Shown one piece after another: positions 47,003-60,615 of a stretch of DNA of 64,000 nucleotides. Location: assembly GCF_964204645.1 (NCBI RefSeq), contig NC_134025.1, forward strand, positions 20,552,001 to 20,616,000, in the 5' to 3' direction. The DNA is from Tubulanus polymorphus (lineage: Eukaryota; Nemertea; Palaeonemertea; Tubulaniformes; Tubulanidae). The notes beneath the pieces were generated by a model, which saw nothing but the letters and a program-made list of their open reading frames with translations, did no database searches and was not told where the DNA came from. Position 1 is the first letter of the stretch; every line of letters starts with the position of its first letter. The position numbers were made by a program, and so were the translations under genes.

Positions 47003-50000
47003 ATGATTGAAGGTCCGAAAACTGCGTCAACAGTAAATCTCGTCGAAGAAAATGTAAGTTAAAAATCACTAAATAGGAACCGAAATACTGGACAAATCAC
47101 TTTTGTTAGAACAGTTCCTTCATATCTCCATGAAAATCTGCGGAAATGTTAGGAGAAAAAGTTTGTGACGATTTCAAATTCATAAGAGTAAAGGATCTTG
47201 GATTGAATTGAATAGAGACTCGATAAGATATTTAATGAGAATATTCAAATGTTGGCTAGAGATTAGGAATGAGTAATTGACTATGACTATTGACTAGTGA
47301 AGGAATTCCATAATACGAAGATGTTATTTCTAATTTCATTGACTATTTCTTTACACGCCTAAATATGTAAATACATTTGGCTAGATTATTGCAAGGCAAT
47401 AACAAAAAATGTCTTTCGTCGTTGATTCAACTGAAGACTAAGTTTATAATTAAGAAAAAAGAAAGAAAAGTCTTACAGATTCACTTTGAAAGCATCGAAA
47501 GCTCTTAATGGTTTTCAAGGGATCAAGGTTTTTCAATATAATCAGTATTTCCTCGAATACCATGATTACTACGGTGCTTGACCTTGTCTAAGAAAATCAT
47601 CATTCTGATTTATGTGAGACGTAATGACGTAGTGCAATTTCGTACTGTACAAGAGATAAAATTTTTTTCGGAGCGGCATAACCATTCAACGCGCATTTAA
47701 CACCTAAGATTAGCGCATTGAACACATAAGTGCCGAATTGAACAGTGACTAGATTCCAAAACTGGTATTAAATCTTAGTCTACCCTTGTTATTAGATAAA
47801 TTAGATTCGATATTTTTGTCAAAATAAGGTTAGATTCTTTATTCTGTCAGAATATAGAATGGTATTGACTTGGTACTAATGAAATCAATTCACTTGAAAC
47901 GTTCTATCACGATATTTATTGATGTTTTAGGTCAGAAGCCAATTGCTCAAAAGTTTGTTAAAGTTAACCATCGAATAAATACCATGGTAATAAAATGTAG
48001 TCTTTAGTAACCAGACATGTACTGGTTGACTCTAATCCAACCAACTATTGAACAGCGACGGCTATTGTGGATCAATCATCAAAATCAAGAGATCATCGAA
48101 CTCTTTGAGTTTAGTTAACAGTTTTATCAACGGCATGGCCACTTGACTTTTGACTATGCATCAGGCTATCGTATTGACATATACATATATGTGTCAAAAC
48201 ATGTCAATAATTAGGGTCACTCTTATCTATTCAATACAGTATCTTCGACTTGGATAGATTATCTGAAATGGCCGATAAAACTCTGATGCTGAAGTCTGAA
48301 TTTCCATATTTTACTGCTCCCCTCGCCAACTTTCTCCCAGTCAACATCATATGCTAAATCCTTAAGTTATGGAAGATCTGTCTCCGAAATTGATTCATAT
48401 TTTAAGATTTTGTTGTTGACAGCTTGTTCAGAAAAAGGTTAAGGAAAATGTAAACTTGTTATTTACATAAAACGCGCATTACTTTATACAAGGGATGTAG
48501 TCGCATCCTGATTGACTAGACAGAAATACACTTTCCTCATGTTTATAGATTTTCAATAGGGCGTTGCAACTAAGCAGGCTAATGGCGACAACGTTGACAT
48601 TGAAAACAGTAGCAAAGGGCTGAAGGAACGTGGAAATTGGGGAGGACAAGTGGAGTTTATTCTGACGTGTATAGGATATGCCGTAGGTTTAGGAAATGTC
48701 TGGAGATTTCCATATCTCTGTTACAAAAATGGAGGAGGTAAGTTAACTAAACTTGCGGAAATGACTGCAAACTTAAACTTCACGTCAGTGTCCTAGAGAA
48801 GCGCAATGAAAATGAGTATGAAATCTCAAAACAAAATTATTCCGACATGTATTGCTTTCCGTTGCAGGTGCCTTTTTGATACCATACATCTTGATGTTGA
48901 TATTTGTCGGGCTACCGTTGTTTTTTATGGAAATGGCATTCGGTCAGTTTGCTAGTCTCGGTCCAATCACCATCTGGAGAATAAACCCATTATTTAAAGG
49001 TAAGACCCATAACATGGCCCAGTTTATCTATTCTAGATATCAATTTATTTCTCGATGACGTCAAGCAAACATATTGAATGCGATACGTTGTTTTCTCTTA
49101 TTCTTATTCTATGAATTTTCTATCATTGGGTAACATGGATTAAGAAAAGCTTTTAAGTCTAGCATTTGCTTAAGTCGTAGATACTCTTCCTTTTACTCCT
49201 AAGACCAAGTGTTCAGCTACAGTCTTCGTTCCATTAAATCTTTTCATCCAATTTAATCAATGCTCACTTAAAATTCCGATCGAATCGTAGAAAATATTTA
49301 GACAGCGATTAGTCATGCATCAAACTATGCATAGCTTACTATAAATCCCGACGTGGAAATGGCACCCTAACAACATTTTTTTCGCTTCAATTTATGTCTC
49401 AATAAATGCATTTTTTAAATCAATATTCCAGGTATGGGTTGGGCAATGGTAATAGTGACGTTTTCTATTTGTTTATATTACAACGTCATTGTGGCATATT
49501 GTTTGTACTATCTATTCGCGTCGATGACATCGGTTCTACCGTGGTCAACATGTGACAACGAATGGAACAGCGAGTACTGTACGAATGATGTCAACAGAAA
49601 TATATTTCAAAACAGTAGGTTTTCGTGATATTTCTTTGATATACACTCGCTTGAATATTCAATCAAATTGCATATTTTGTGTATCTTAGTTACCTATTGG
49701 AATAATGCCACAGTTGAAAATGGTACAGTTGATACGATCTACAACTGTAGCACTGCTGCAATTGAGAATGCTCTTGCAACTATCAACACAACGACAACTA
49801 CACTGGTAGCAAACTGCACAGAAAATCAGACGGTTTTCAAATCATCAACAGAAGAATATTTTTAGTTAGTTCCTAATTAATCCCAACCGACCTTAGCATA
49901 AATCATTTAAGCGTTCAAGTAAATGCCATTAACGTATACCGTTTTAGTAACAACGTACTCGGTTTAACCGAGGGGTTCTCTGTGTCTGGCAAGTTGAAAT

Positions 50001-53000
50001 GGGAATTGAGTCTATGCCTGCTCTTGGCCTGGGTTGTCGTGTTCTTCGTGTTAGTTAAAGGAATCCAATCGTTAGGCAAGGTAACTACAGTCATACCTAG
50101 ACCTGCAGTAACCTCGGCATAATCCGGTTATGTTATCAATTTGTGGTTTGATATTTACAGGTGGTATATTTCACCGCGTTATTCCCGTACGTTTTGCTGA
50201 CGGCTCTTCTCATCCAAGGCTGTACATTAGAAGGTTCAATTGACGGCATACTGTACTATGTCACTCCTCAATGGGACAAACTTCTTGACGGTGAGGTAAA
50301 AACCCTGTATCTAAATATGAATCAGGCTTCGCTTACAAATCAAATTGCGGCGAACGAATAACATTTCAGAAAAGTTGAAAATTTTATGTAGCCTACATTG
50401 TGCATTTTAGGTGTGGAAGGACGCAGGAGTTCAGATTTTTTATTCTATGGGTATTGCCCAGGGTTCCTCGATAACAATGGCAAGCTATAATAAGTTTAAA
50501 AACAATTGCCTCAGGTATGTAATTTGTAAGACGCATCCACACATATTCCATTTACAGTCACTGGCAAATCAATGTAAAAAGCATAGTCTTTCATCAATAT
50601 GTTGTTTATTTCAAGAGATAATCTTTCTAAAATGATACAAGCGAAACTGGAAAACGTATAAACGATATACATGTGTACTGTTTCAGAGACGCTCTAATCG
50701 TGCCCTTTATAAACTGCGGTACGAGTATCTACGCTGGGTTCGTAATATTCTCAGTTCTCGGATTCATGGCCCACGAGAAGCATACGACCGTCGCGGAGGT
50801 CGCCAGGGCAGGTAAATAAACAAACAATCAAACACACAAACGGTGCTTTCGCTGGATAACCGGCTCAAAGCACGGAAACAACCGAACTTTTTGAATTATT
50901 TGTGTGAGAAAACACAAAATGGGCTAGTGTTAAAGATCTTTTATCAATTTAGTATGGCCCGAATCAACCACCATAGCTATGTTTGATATGTGTTATTTCT
51001 TTCCATCAGGGCCTGGTTTAGCTTTCATCGCTTATCCCGAAGCTATTGCTAAAATGCCTTTATGTCCGCCACTGTGGGCAGTATTATTTTTCGCAATGAT
51101 GGCCATGCTCGGTTTCAGTACACAGGTAATGAATACTTCATATCACGACTTGTAGACTGATGATGTTGATTTCAACATCCAGAGTTATTCAATAAAAACC
51201 CACAGTTGAAGATTAGACCGTTATTATCTGGCAGTTTCTGAGTTTATCTAAGCTCCACCATCAGAGAAACAAAAATCCGCCAGAAACTGTCGTCACTAGA
51301 TGATGAATATTGCAATCTACACTGCGGATTTTTACTTCATATTACGAATTCTTCACTGCAGATTTGATCTTTTCTAATACCTGTGCGTTTAGCAACATGG
51401 GACATCGAACGACAAACCGATGATGATTTGTGCATTTATGGTTTTTTTTGTATACGTAGTTTTCCATGTTTGAGACAGTAATTAGTGCGATTTGTGATGA
51501 ATACAAGCACGTACTAAGGACGACGACGAAAAGAACAGTAATTTTCCGTGTGCTGATTTGTGTAGCCGCGTTTCTACTTGGTTTGCCCATGTGTTTAGAG
51601 GTAGGCAATGACTAAGCAGTTATACTGCTCACTCGGTAATGCACTCCACTGGGACAACTGCTCTGTGGACCATGCATCTTTTATGAGGGGGTCAATTTAT
51701 CCGAACTTGACATCCAGTAGGACAGCGGTAGAATATTGACATTCCAAAAGACAGTACGGTCTTCTCTGGCCCGTTCATGGCGCTCAACGAATTATTGGGT
51801 GGTTGCTGGTTATTAGGCCCAGCGCACACGGCAAGTCGTTTTTCCTTGCCGGTTGCGTTTGGCTTTACTTATCATCGCAATCAATCCTCGATCTTAGTCG
51901 CATCGAGCTTCGGAGAACATTAGGGTAAATTACTCAAAATATTCGAAAATATACATATGATATGTCTTGAATAATTATATTTTCTTATTTCAAAGAATGG
52001 CATGTACCTTCTGAATTTGATTGATAATTTTGTCGGTGGATTTCCACTGCTGGTCATCGGTTTTCTTGAATGCGTTGTGCTAAATCATATATACGGTAAG
52101 TGTTATAAATGCTGCCGCGTTAAATACAATTCGTATATATACTAATGTCAGTATTTCTAGCGATGGGTTTTATTCGTTTTTTAAGGATATAAACGTTTCG
52201 CCGCTGATATTCGGTTAATGATAGGCCGAGACCCTAGTTTATTTTTCAAGGCCACGTGGTGTTATATTTCACCTTTATTCATGCTTGTAAGTATTATTCT
52301 TCTGATATGATCGCCGCAAGTATAAAACCAACGTGTAGTGTAGAATTTAACATTCAGATGGGCCTACTTCTACGTATGAACAATTGTAATTACAGTTATC
52401 ATTAATTCTACCGCTCCTTGAATTACACAAACATCATAGCGGAAAAACTACAGTACAACGCATAATCAATAGCCAGTTTACTGTTAAGTTCAAAGGCTTG
52501 ATTTGTTAGATCATCAAGCATAAAAGTTGTGAGGTTACACATCGAAAAATATGAGCTATGCGAAATCTTTTTTTCCAGGCGACGATCGTATTCAAAGCAT
52601 GGAATTATACACGCCTTACATATAATGACTACGTTTACCCCGATTGGGCAGAGGCTCTCGGATGGGTGACTGTAGTCATTCCTACATGCATGATCTTTAT
52701 TTGGATGTTGGTACAATATTGCAGGACATATGGGTATAAAGTAAGTTCATTTATTCGATGGTCGGATCAGGCCCGTGCCAAATTTGACCCGTGGCCTGTC
52801 ATAAGAGAGCGCGCTTACACGCAAACCACTCCGACACTGGACACTAAACAATGCTCAAACAGAGCGAATTGGGTCATTTCAGGTACCAGTTGCAATTCAA
52901 ACGCAACCATCTGCCTCGTGCTAGAATTTGGTTCGGGCTGGTTCGCCTTTTTTGGTCGGGCCCAATTTGGCCCGGGCTAAACAGGCTCGGGTACACCGTG

Positions 53001-53276
53001 TGGACAGTTGTTCCGAGCCAAAAATGCACGTGTGATCGCGGCTTATAGTTTGTGTTGCATTGGTAACGTCTATAATAAATTCTAACGCTTCAGGCTTGCA
53101 TCAAAGCAAATGTGCCGTCTTCAAATTGGGGTCCAGCGATGGCTGAAGATAGATCTGACACGATTTATGAGACAGATAGACAAATGGAAACTCGCGATTC
53201 TATCCGCAAAGAAACAGAAGAATCTTCAAATGGTGATTTTGGACACAATAACGAATCGTTTAATGATCATTTATGA
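47003..53276 (+). CDS. SLC6-family Na+/Cl- coupled transporter C (amino-acid type)
   Basis: Fifteen exons: 47003-47053, 48560-48737, 48868-48999, 49432-49614, 49690-49864, 49948-50080, 50161-50295, 50411-50514, 50687-50811, 51010-51125, 51460-51600, 51996-52095, 52186-52286, 52579-52740, 53094-53276; 672 aa, with no frame break. Every exon matches transporter B in length except exon 5 (6 nt shorter) and the last exon (3 nt longer). TM1 [18 protein letters not shown], with Gly at the position that is Asp in monoamine carriers; TM6 [17 protein letters not shown]7 INCGTS; TM8 LGFSTQF, again Ser for the usual Asp. The outer loop between TM3 and TM4 is rich in N-glycosylation sites. Only one TM6 exon is present. 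It ends FNDHL-stop; AATAAA follows at 53293-53298, very close to the stop. It is the last unit of the array. Confidence 0.87.
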
Positions 53277-53330
53277 ATATGCTGAGACGAAAAATAAACC
53301 TATATATTCTAATCAGTGCTTAGGTAGTCA

Positions 53331-53735
53331 TTAGGAACTTATTTCAACTCTGGAGTCAAGCAAGGTGACCTGCATTTCGTAGGTCTTCCATTTTGTGTTA
53401 CTGTCAAAGTCCTTTATGATGCCACTGTTGGGACACCAATATGAAACATGGTGCAACGAAATTGACGTTATAAAGAATGGTATTCTTACTGAATATGAGT
53501 TAGATTGCGCAAATTTGTCCTCTGAAAAAATGACGTTATAACGTACTTTTACGTAGGCCAACTCAAATCCGTTGGTAGAAGAAGAGTAGGGCTGCCTAAT
53601 AACGGTACTGAAAGGAGAAAGAGATCCATTAGCGTACCTTTGGTGGTTCCAAGACTGCGGATGTACATTGCCTGCCCCGGCCATCGCGCAGTATCCATGT
53701 GGAAAGGATAGAATATCGTACATCCAGCTTGTCAA
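53331..53735 (-). CDS. hypothetical ORF, possible gene fragment
   Basis: An open - strand frame of about 130 residues, with Cys and Trp spaced as in a secreted protein: HGYCAMAGAGNVHPQSWNHQ, later VSYWCPNSG, ending EISS-stop. I do not recognise a family. In-frame TGA lies just upstream of the open stretch and no upstream exon is evident, so it is either the last exon of an unseen gene, a pseudogene fragment, or chance. It converges on transporter C, 55 bp from that gene's stop codon. Confidence 0.25.
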   Translation of the reverse strand: MTSWMYDILSFPHGYCAMAGAGNVHPQSWNHQRYANGSLSPFSTVIRQPYSSSTNGFELAYVKVRYNVIFSEDKFAQSNSYSVRIPFFITSISLHHVSYWCPNSGIIKDFDSNTKWKTYEMQVTLLDSRVEISS

Positions 53736-55064
53736 ATACCACCGGATTATGTATTCGATTCACTAAGGCCTATACAATTCTGAATAAAGATTTCATGAAA
53801 TGTGATTCCGCTTTCAAAGATTCTGAAACTGATTCATGTTTAGTAGGCCTATAGGGTTTTGAATCCTAAAGCCGATCTCCTTATTGTGTACCAAAACAAG
53901 CGGGATATCACACAGGGACTCGTCACGAATTGATCAAACTCGATGAATGATCAACTCGTAACAAAAAATATTGTTATAATGGTATTATGGTTTATCAACG
54001 ACCACTGTATCCACGGACGACACAGTTTTCCTATAATATGTTCTAGGTTAGAGGGATAGGCCACTCTGTTGGTCATTTTCATCAATGACCAACCCCAAAA
54101 AAGTGACACGCCCCAAACATTTTTTTATACATTGATAACAGTACATCATTTTGAAGGGTACTTTTCTTCATGGCAGCAAGTTTTCTTGTTTATACTTTTT
54201 AAATTCCTTAAATCAGCTGAACAAAGGAGGACACGACTCTAACCGAAAAATTCAAAACATTCGAAATTATGGGATTCGAACCAAGATATACTTACGATAG
54301 TTCGCGCGCATGTCTCAGCGCGCATGCAACACAACTTTTGACCAATGAGATTTCATTATATACGTGCGTCTACTGCGGGAATTTGTATTGAAGGTCGCGT
54401 GGACCCAGAAATAAATCAAAATTTATTTACGGAATAGAATTATGGCACAGAATTGACTATTATGTGGTGCTAGTGTTTTCATCGAGGTTTGATAACGGCT
54501 GAGAATGTAGGTAGCCTACCAACCAGTAAGTTGTTACACAATGGCCTAAATTTCCAGTAAATTTCTACATCGGGAAACGAAACTGACAAGCCGTAGGCCT
54601 ACGAGTTCAAAATTAAAAAAGAGGTTGCAAAAGCCCAACGGTCCAAGACGACACTCTCACAATCACATTGACATTGTGATTCACAACTGCACAAAACAAG
54701 TCTAACTCTAGTCTGAATACCAGATGTTGTTGCTGTCCCCTACAGGTTGTTTGTGGAACAATGGCTACTTATGTCACACCTGTCCGTAATTTTGTTAATA
54801 ATCGGTTTAGACTTAAGTAGCCTAGCCTACAGCTGAACAGACCCCTCTGTCCCTCAGTCTCACTCATTCTCGTCTTTAAATCATTAGGCCAATGGTAGAC
54901 ACATAGAAAGAAAAGGAATTAGAAGCTAAGCCTAAAAGGCTATTTCCTCTTCTATCATAGGCCGCAGATAGCGACAGGCCTGGAATGGACCATATAAATG
55001 CTGTGCATTCACACACACACACATTTTCCTCACATTTTACTGCAGGGATTATTAATCAAAGGTG
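53736..55064. other. no gene recognised
   Basis: Only a - strand tRNA-like B-box GGTTCGAATCC near 54281 stands out, possibly an old SINE. The rest is unassigned. Confidence 0.4.
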
Positions 55065-58000
55065 ATGTCTAATGGTGAACAGAAAGCAACCGTTCCAAGG
55101 TCGCGGGCTTTGATCCAACAATGTTTGTCTGCAAGACTTCAAACTCAGCCCCCAACTGAAGACTCTCCTGCTTGCTTCGTTGAGGTAGGTAAAATTGATA
55201 ATTTTTGTCCTTCATGTACAAATAAGCCTCCCTCCGGTTAACCATGTCTGATATAATGAGATAAGCATATTGGATAGGCCTCACATCAGTGGGAAACATG
55301 AGTGGCTTAGACTGGGACCAGTAGGTAGTGCTTTAGGTGAATTACGGTACATAATATTTGATTCGACCAACAAGCAGTCAGTGACAATCCTGTTGTAATA
55401 GCCTACAGTGGAACCTCGTTACAACAAAAACCCATACCAAAATGATGTTCAGAATGAACAAAAATAAGGCCTATTTTTCCTATCAAAAAAGTTATTAGGC
55501 TATTAGGCCTATCCTTTTAATTTCATTGGTTGGAACAGATATTGGCAACAACTAAATATCGGTTAGAGAGACGTTAATTTAGTGTCCCAAGGGCCAGATT
55601 CATTGGTTACATTGAAGTCAGGGTTTTCGATAACCCAATCAATAATGTTCAATGTTGAGTTGATTTAACAAAATTCACTTAACAGAAACACTTAAATCGA
55701 TATTTTCAATTGTTCAATGAATTTAACCTACTAAGATTACTATTGCTATTGGAAGTATTTCATTATTGGAAGTATTTCATTAATCAACATGATGGCTTCT
55801 AAGCATAAACAGCAGTAAATTGATCTTTGGGATCATTCATTTATTACGTATGCATAAAATTTGAATTTTTCAACCCCCACCTCTGTACGCAAAATCAGCC
55901 ATTTTTATCATATACATTGAGCATTACAATACGCAATTGCACTGACCCCTCCCCCTCCCCTAATGCGTACGTAATAAATGAATGACCCCTTTCCACAAAA
56001 GTTGACGTAATAGAGGCAGTTAATAGGTGTAGGAAATTAATATGGGGGGTGAAAAACATTGAAAAAAGTTGGTTCATTTAGGCCCTATGGGCCTATATGT
56101 TTATTGACTATGAAATAAAGCCTTTAAACTCTAAACTACAGTCACAAACCCTACACAGATCAATATCACATTGGCCTAGTCTTGCGGGTTGCCCCATGGA
56201 TTGTTTTTGTAACAAGGTTCCACTGTATATAACCAGTGACAGACTGCAAAAAGCTTGTAACTTAAAGCAACGAATGCTGTCACTCTTTTTAATACCCTGT
56301 TACACAGGTCTAACAGGCTAACACCCTGTAAAAGTCTTGTGAATCCCTGGCCTGCAATTTTCAAAGCGATATTTAAGTTATCCCAGTGTTGAAAATATTT
56401 AACACCGCGGGATAGCGATTTATCACCAGGATAGGGCTCATCACCACTATGAAAAATGCAGCCCTGTAATATGGGTGCTACAGCCAGTCTGTGAAACCCT
56501 GTAAGAGTTACATGGTACACATGTATTTACATGTTTCAGATAAAAAGAGGCATCGTTGTGTACATTTGCTTCTTGAAAGAAGCTGATGAAGATACTGTTA
56601 AACGTATCGGTAAGTTGAATTACAGACATAAGTGTAAAAATTTGAACAAAACGAAGATGGACAGAACAATCCCAAAAATCTTTATCAAAATATTTCTATA
56701 CGTCACATACTTTATGCACCTGTGCACTAGCTTTCTTGTCAGCTATGCTTATAAATGTTTAAAGGCAAAGGAAAAGCTTCTGTCCAGTTTTTATGCCCAA
56801 CAATGCCTTGGGGGGGGGGGAGGGGGTGACTTCGCAGACGTTTTTCGTGCCCTGGCACTGAGACTGAACTTGATTAGATATGGTTAGCAATGGATAAGCG
56901 TCCTTGGGATTGGATCACTGATTAGATTTTGGGTCCTATATGTCAAGGGCACAGATGCTTTCACATTTTTCTTCCTTCCAAAAATTTTGTTGAACTGCTT
57001 GGCTGCTCTTCATTTAGGCCTATAACATAAGCCAATATAGGTCATGCCTAGATTGAGATGATCCACATTGTCCGTGTAAGATGAAAGGCATATACAAGAG
57101 AAATTCCACAATAATTACTGCATGTATTGGCCATCATCAGGCTTATTGAGAACGTTACTCGTATATACTCTTTTATTCAAGAACTTTACATCTTTGGCTT
57201 AAAAACTGTGCGGATTTCTCTCGTATAGCCTATGCATACAATCCCAATACCGCTCACATCAGCGATACAGAGCCTTGGACGTATGGAGAGTAGTATGGCG
57301 TTATATTGGGGGTTTATTCTGACTAATCTCAAGATAGAAAATACAGGAGAAAAGAGCTGCTGTTGAGGCAGGATTGTGGTTTATTTGCGCTAAATTAAAA
57401 AGAAAGAAAATATGCCCAATCTCCACCAATTTAGTTTTGCATTATACGTCGAAAGCGTTATATGTTTTCAAACGAAAAAAGACGCTGTTAAAACGTAGTT
57501 GGCCACTTTTCGTTTTAAAGTTTGCGAAAAAAGTACGACAGTTAATTTCGGCTCGTTTCGTATTTCGTTTCGTACTAAAGAAGGACTCTGATCTTTTTTT
57601 CGTTCTGATCGCAACGTTAAAAGCAACATTCCGACCAGCAAGTGAAATGAACCGGCACACGTTAGCGTGATCTTTTTTCGTTTAAACGTATCTTTTTCCT
57701 TTCAAACCAACTTTTCGTTTTAACATGGTTTTTTCTTCTTAACATTGCGTTCGTATTTGTGTTATGTAAAACAGAAAAAAATGGCTGAGATTATGGCTAT
57801 GTCCCGAATTATTCTACAGTAGACTCCGCTCGTCGGAACTTTTGCGACGTACAAAATGTGTCCGACTTAGCAGCAATATCTGAGTTCGATGTTATATACA
57901 TCTTTATGCATGATCCGACTCAGGCAGGATCTAATGTATTCATTCTAGCCATCTTAAACGTCCCGACCGAAAAGAATGGAATTGGATAAAAGACGTTTTT

Positions 58001-58336
58001 TTTGCAGCGAAAACAGTCATGCAGATGAAACTGAGCGAGGAGACGACGTCTGGAAAATACGTATCGGTCATGGATTTAGCGGGTGACGTGTTGATCGTGC
58101 CACAGGCTACGCTCGGCGGTAAATCTAAGGGTAAAGTCATGCAGTATCACGGAAACGTCGACAAATCAGTCGGCGCCGAACTGTACGCGTTATTCGTAAA
58201 AGAATGCTCGCATTGGCTGCAAAGTAGCGGCAAAGCTAAGGCTAATTCAAACGAAGTGAAAGCCGGTACCTACGGCAATAGGCAGGTGCTTAATATCGAA
58301 ACGAACGGTCCGTTCAGCCATCTAATAGAATTATGA
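55065..58336 (+). CDS. DTD2: D-aminoacyl-tRNA deacylase 2 (animal-type)
   Basis: Three exons, 55065-55184, 56540-56609 and 58008-58336, give a complete 172-aa protein starting MSNGEQKATVPRSRALIQQC. Exon 2 has KRGIVVYICFLKEAD and exon 3 has KTVMQMKLSEE, VLIVPQATLGGKSKG, GTYGNRQVL and TNGPFSHLIEL at the C-terminus. These blocks are characteristic of DTD2, the animal-type paralogue of D-Tyr-tRNA deacylase, which removes wrongly attached amino acids (including L-Ala on tRNA-Thr) in the cytosol as a translation proofreader. Length and order agree with the family; phases 0 and 1 agree at both junctions. AATAAA at 58381-58386 is the likely polyadenylation signal. Intron 1 carries an 820-bp DNA transposon. 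It is unrelated to the transporter/protease array and marks its right border. Confidence 0.9.
55406..56225. mobile_element. pogo/Tigger-like non-autonomous DNA transposon
   Basis: Left end CAGTGGAACCTCGTTACAAC and right end, read inverted, CAGTGGAACCTTGTTACAAA form inverted repeats of about 24 nt, flanked by TA on each side (55404-55405 and 56226-56227). Both the TA target and the CAGTnGAACCTCG ends are typical of Tc1/mariner-superfamily pogo/Tigger elements. There is no transposase ORF in the 820 bp. Located in DTD2 intron 1. Confidence 0.75.
56610..58007. other. DTD2 intron 2
   Basis: Contains a G-rich run at about 56811-56827. From about 57420 to 57740 there is a stretch enriched in CGTTTT and AAAACG motifs with no coding support. 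No exon seen. Confidence 0.5.
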
Positions 58337-59420
58337 ACTTTTATGTGCATTTTGTCAAATTCTATGTAAAAATCTCATGAAATAAAAGAAATAATTTATT
58401 TGTCACTATTAATCATACTATGAATTTTCGTGCTTACAAATTATTTCTCATTTGGCTTTGTCGAAAGAAAGATTACCGATGCGACATCTATCGTCTTGTG
58501 ATTTTCCTTTTTGGCATGAATTTGATGAAAAGAGAATCAAATGAAGAAATCTATCGAAGAAATCTTTATCGTGAGATTCCATTCAAATGCAAAATCTATT
58601 TCGTTAAAGATTCTCCATAAGCGCATTGTTCTTAATAAGACCCTTCTAATGATAAAAATGTGGAGTGCGTCCCTGAAGTCACGTTCATGTTTCTCGGTTC
58701 ACCGAATCCCCAGGGAGGTTCTCACTGTCGATGACTATATTACTCTATATTATTACTATTGCTATAGATTACCACTATTGAATATTACTGTCGGCTACTT
58801 CATAACTATATATTACTGTCCATACTTCATAATACTAAACAATACGGATTACTTTTCATTTCTATGGATAGCTGCTGGTTACTTACGTATGGTAAGTGGG
58901 GCAGATTATACCTTGATTACGCGTATTACTTATATTACAGTAACATGGCATAAGTGCTGAGCTTTTTTTAGGTGAAAAAGCCTCAGGTGAATTCCATCGC
59001 TCACATAGGATGAGGTTGTATTACCGACATCTCATTTTCTCCATCAATGTTATACGATGAGGAAATGACAGTTAAATTACGCGCACGCGCCGGGGATCGA
59101 ACAACCCGGCTCCTAACGCCCACACGGGATGATGTATTACCGAGATCACATTAGCAGGGGGCGGGGGTGGATGCCCCTTTTCTATCCCCCTAAAATTCAA
59201 ATGCTAGGTATGGCCCTGGTAGACCAATTAGTCGCCAAAACAGCATGGTTCTTTGTTGATATGCCTATTAGTATTTGGATGCATTTATCATCGTCCTCAT
59301 TTGACCAAGGGACGTAGAATTTTGAAATTGTCAGATTGTCAAACATAAATACAGAGCGTCTCAGAAAGGATTAATTATTCGTTAGATATAAATAAAATAC
59401 ATCCTTTTCTTGGGGAGGGG
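58337..59420. other. no gene recognised
   Basis: After the DTD2 polyadenylation signal the sequence is AT-rich with scattered ATTACT repeats (58735-58930). No exon homology. Confidence 0.4.
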
Positions 59421-59422
59421 GG

Positions 59423-59800
59423 TTATAGGTTGGTAGATAATAATGAATTTCCACGATAAGCCATAATATACTATATAACTCATTATTTTATTTTTGAAAA
59501 ACTTTGATAATTATGTTTTGAGAGGATGTGCACTACGTCATCAATATATCGGGGCCGGACTGGTTGCCGTTCTATTTAATTCAATTGTCGATATATTCAA
59601 ATCCAAGATTTAGGGCAGGTTGGTAGACAATATTGAATTTCCATGATTATCCATAATATACTATATAACTCTTATCTTTCTATTGATGAATTTTGATAAT
59701 CATTTTTCAGAGAATGTGTACTACGTCATCAATATATCGGGTCTGGACTGGTTGCCGTTCGATTTAATTCAATTATCGACATATTATTCAAATCCCAAAT
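59423..59800. repeat. tandem pair of a dispersed repeat, about 190 bp each
   Basis: The units (about 59423-59610 and 59625-59800) both contain CCATAATATACTATATAACTC, then ACTACGTCATCAATATATCG and GGACTGGTTGCCGTTC. They are close but not identical. Same family as 60508-60603 and 63426-63528. Confidence 0.75.
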
Positions 59801-60417
59801 AACTTGATTGACGCTTGATTTTTATATGGTTTTCAACATATTTTTCATTGTCGACAACATTAAGCAATGCGCGTGTTGTTTTTCAAGGCGTCAATCAACT
59901 TTCAAGTTAGTCCCTTCGTTATCTCTAGGATCGGATTGATATCCATCCTGCAACGTGGAGATTATTGATATCACAGAACGCCGGAACTTTAACCGGTTTT
60001 AGACAAACACGATTGTTATAATATCCGATTCCGATAATTCGGTTAGGTCCAGTTGTAATTCCGTAATGGAAAGGCCGCAGATTAATGCAAGCCAGTTTCA
60101 ATTGAGACGTCAGCGATTGCTTTTAGATAATGGCTGGCTTAATTCGACGAAAAATTCCAACTGATTATGATGAATTTGCCCCACGAGACGCGGCAACGCG
60201 GGCTTCTTCTATACTCGTGTCATTAATGTAGGGATATATAAACTGGTTTATTTTATAGACAAATCGGCGCGGCATCTAGTGAAATACCGGATTTCATCGT
60301 TTCGTTACTCGACGAACGGAATCGACGGTTTAAAAGGTGAATTAAAAATAAAATTGTTTAATGCTGTAAAAACCAAGATATGCCGTTATTGAAAGAGCCG
60401 TTCTGTGTGAGACACGA

Positions 60418-60610
60418 TGTACCCTACGTCATCAATATTGGCGTTCCAAAATAAGAACTACAATTGTGAATTTTTTGCGTTTATTTCATTGTTCGTTTGA
60501 TTGAGCGTGTGCACCACTACGTCATCAATATATCGGGGCTAGACTGGCTGCTGGTTAATTCAATTCAATTCAATAGTATCGATATTCAAATCAAAAATAA
60601 CTTTATTGAT
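60418..60610. repeat. dispersed repeat, composite copy
   Basis: Left half has CTACGTCATCAATATTGGCG followed by AAATAAGAACTACAATTGTG. Right half has ACTACGTCATCAATATATCG, then ATCGATATTCAAATC and AACTTTATTGATCCT. The same two halves in the same order recur at 63290-63528. Confidence 0.7.
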
Positions 60611-60615
60611 CCTAA

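Noticed and set aside
57374-57670. 98-codon basic ORF
   Set aside because: Lies in DTD2 intron 2, made of repeated CGTTTT/AAAACG motifs, no similarity.
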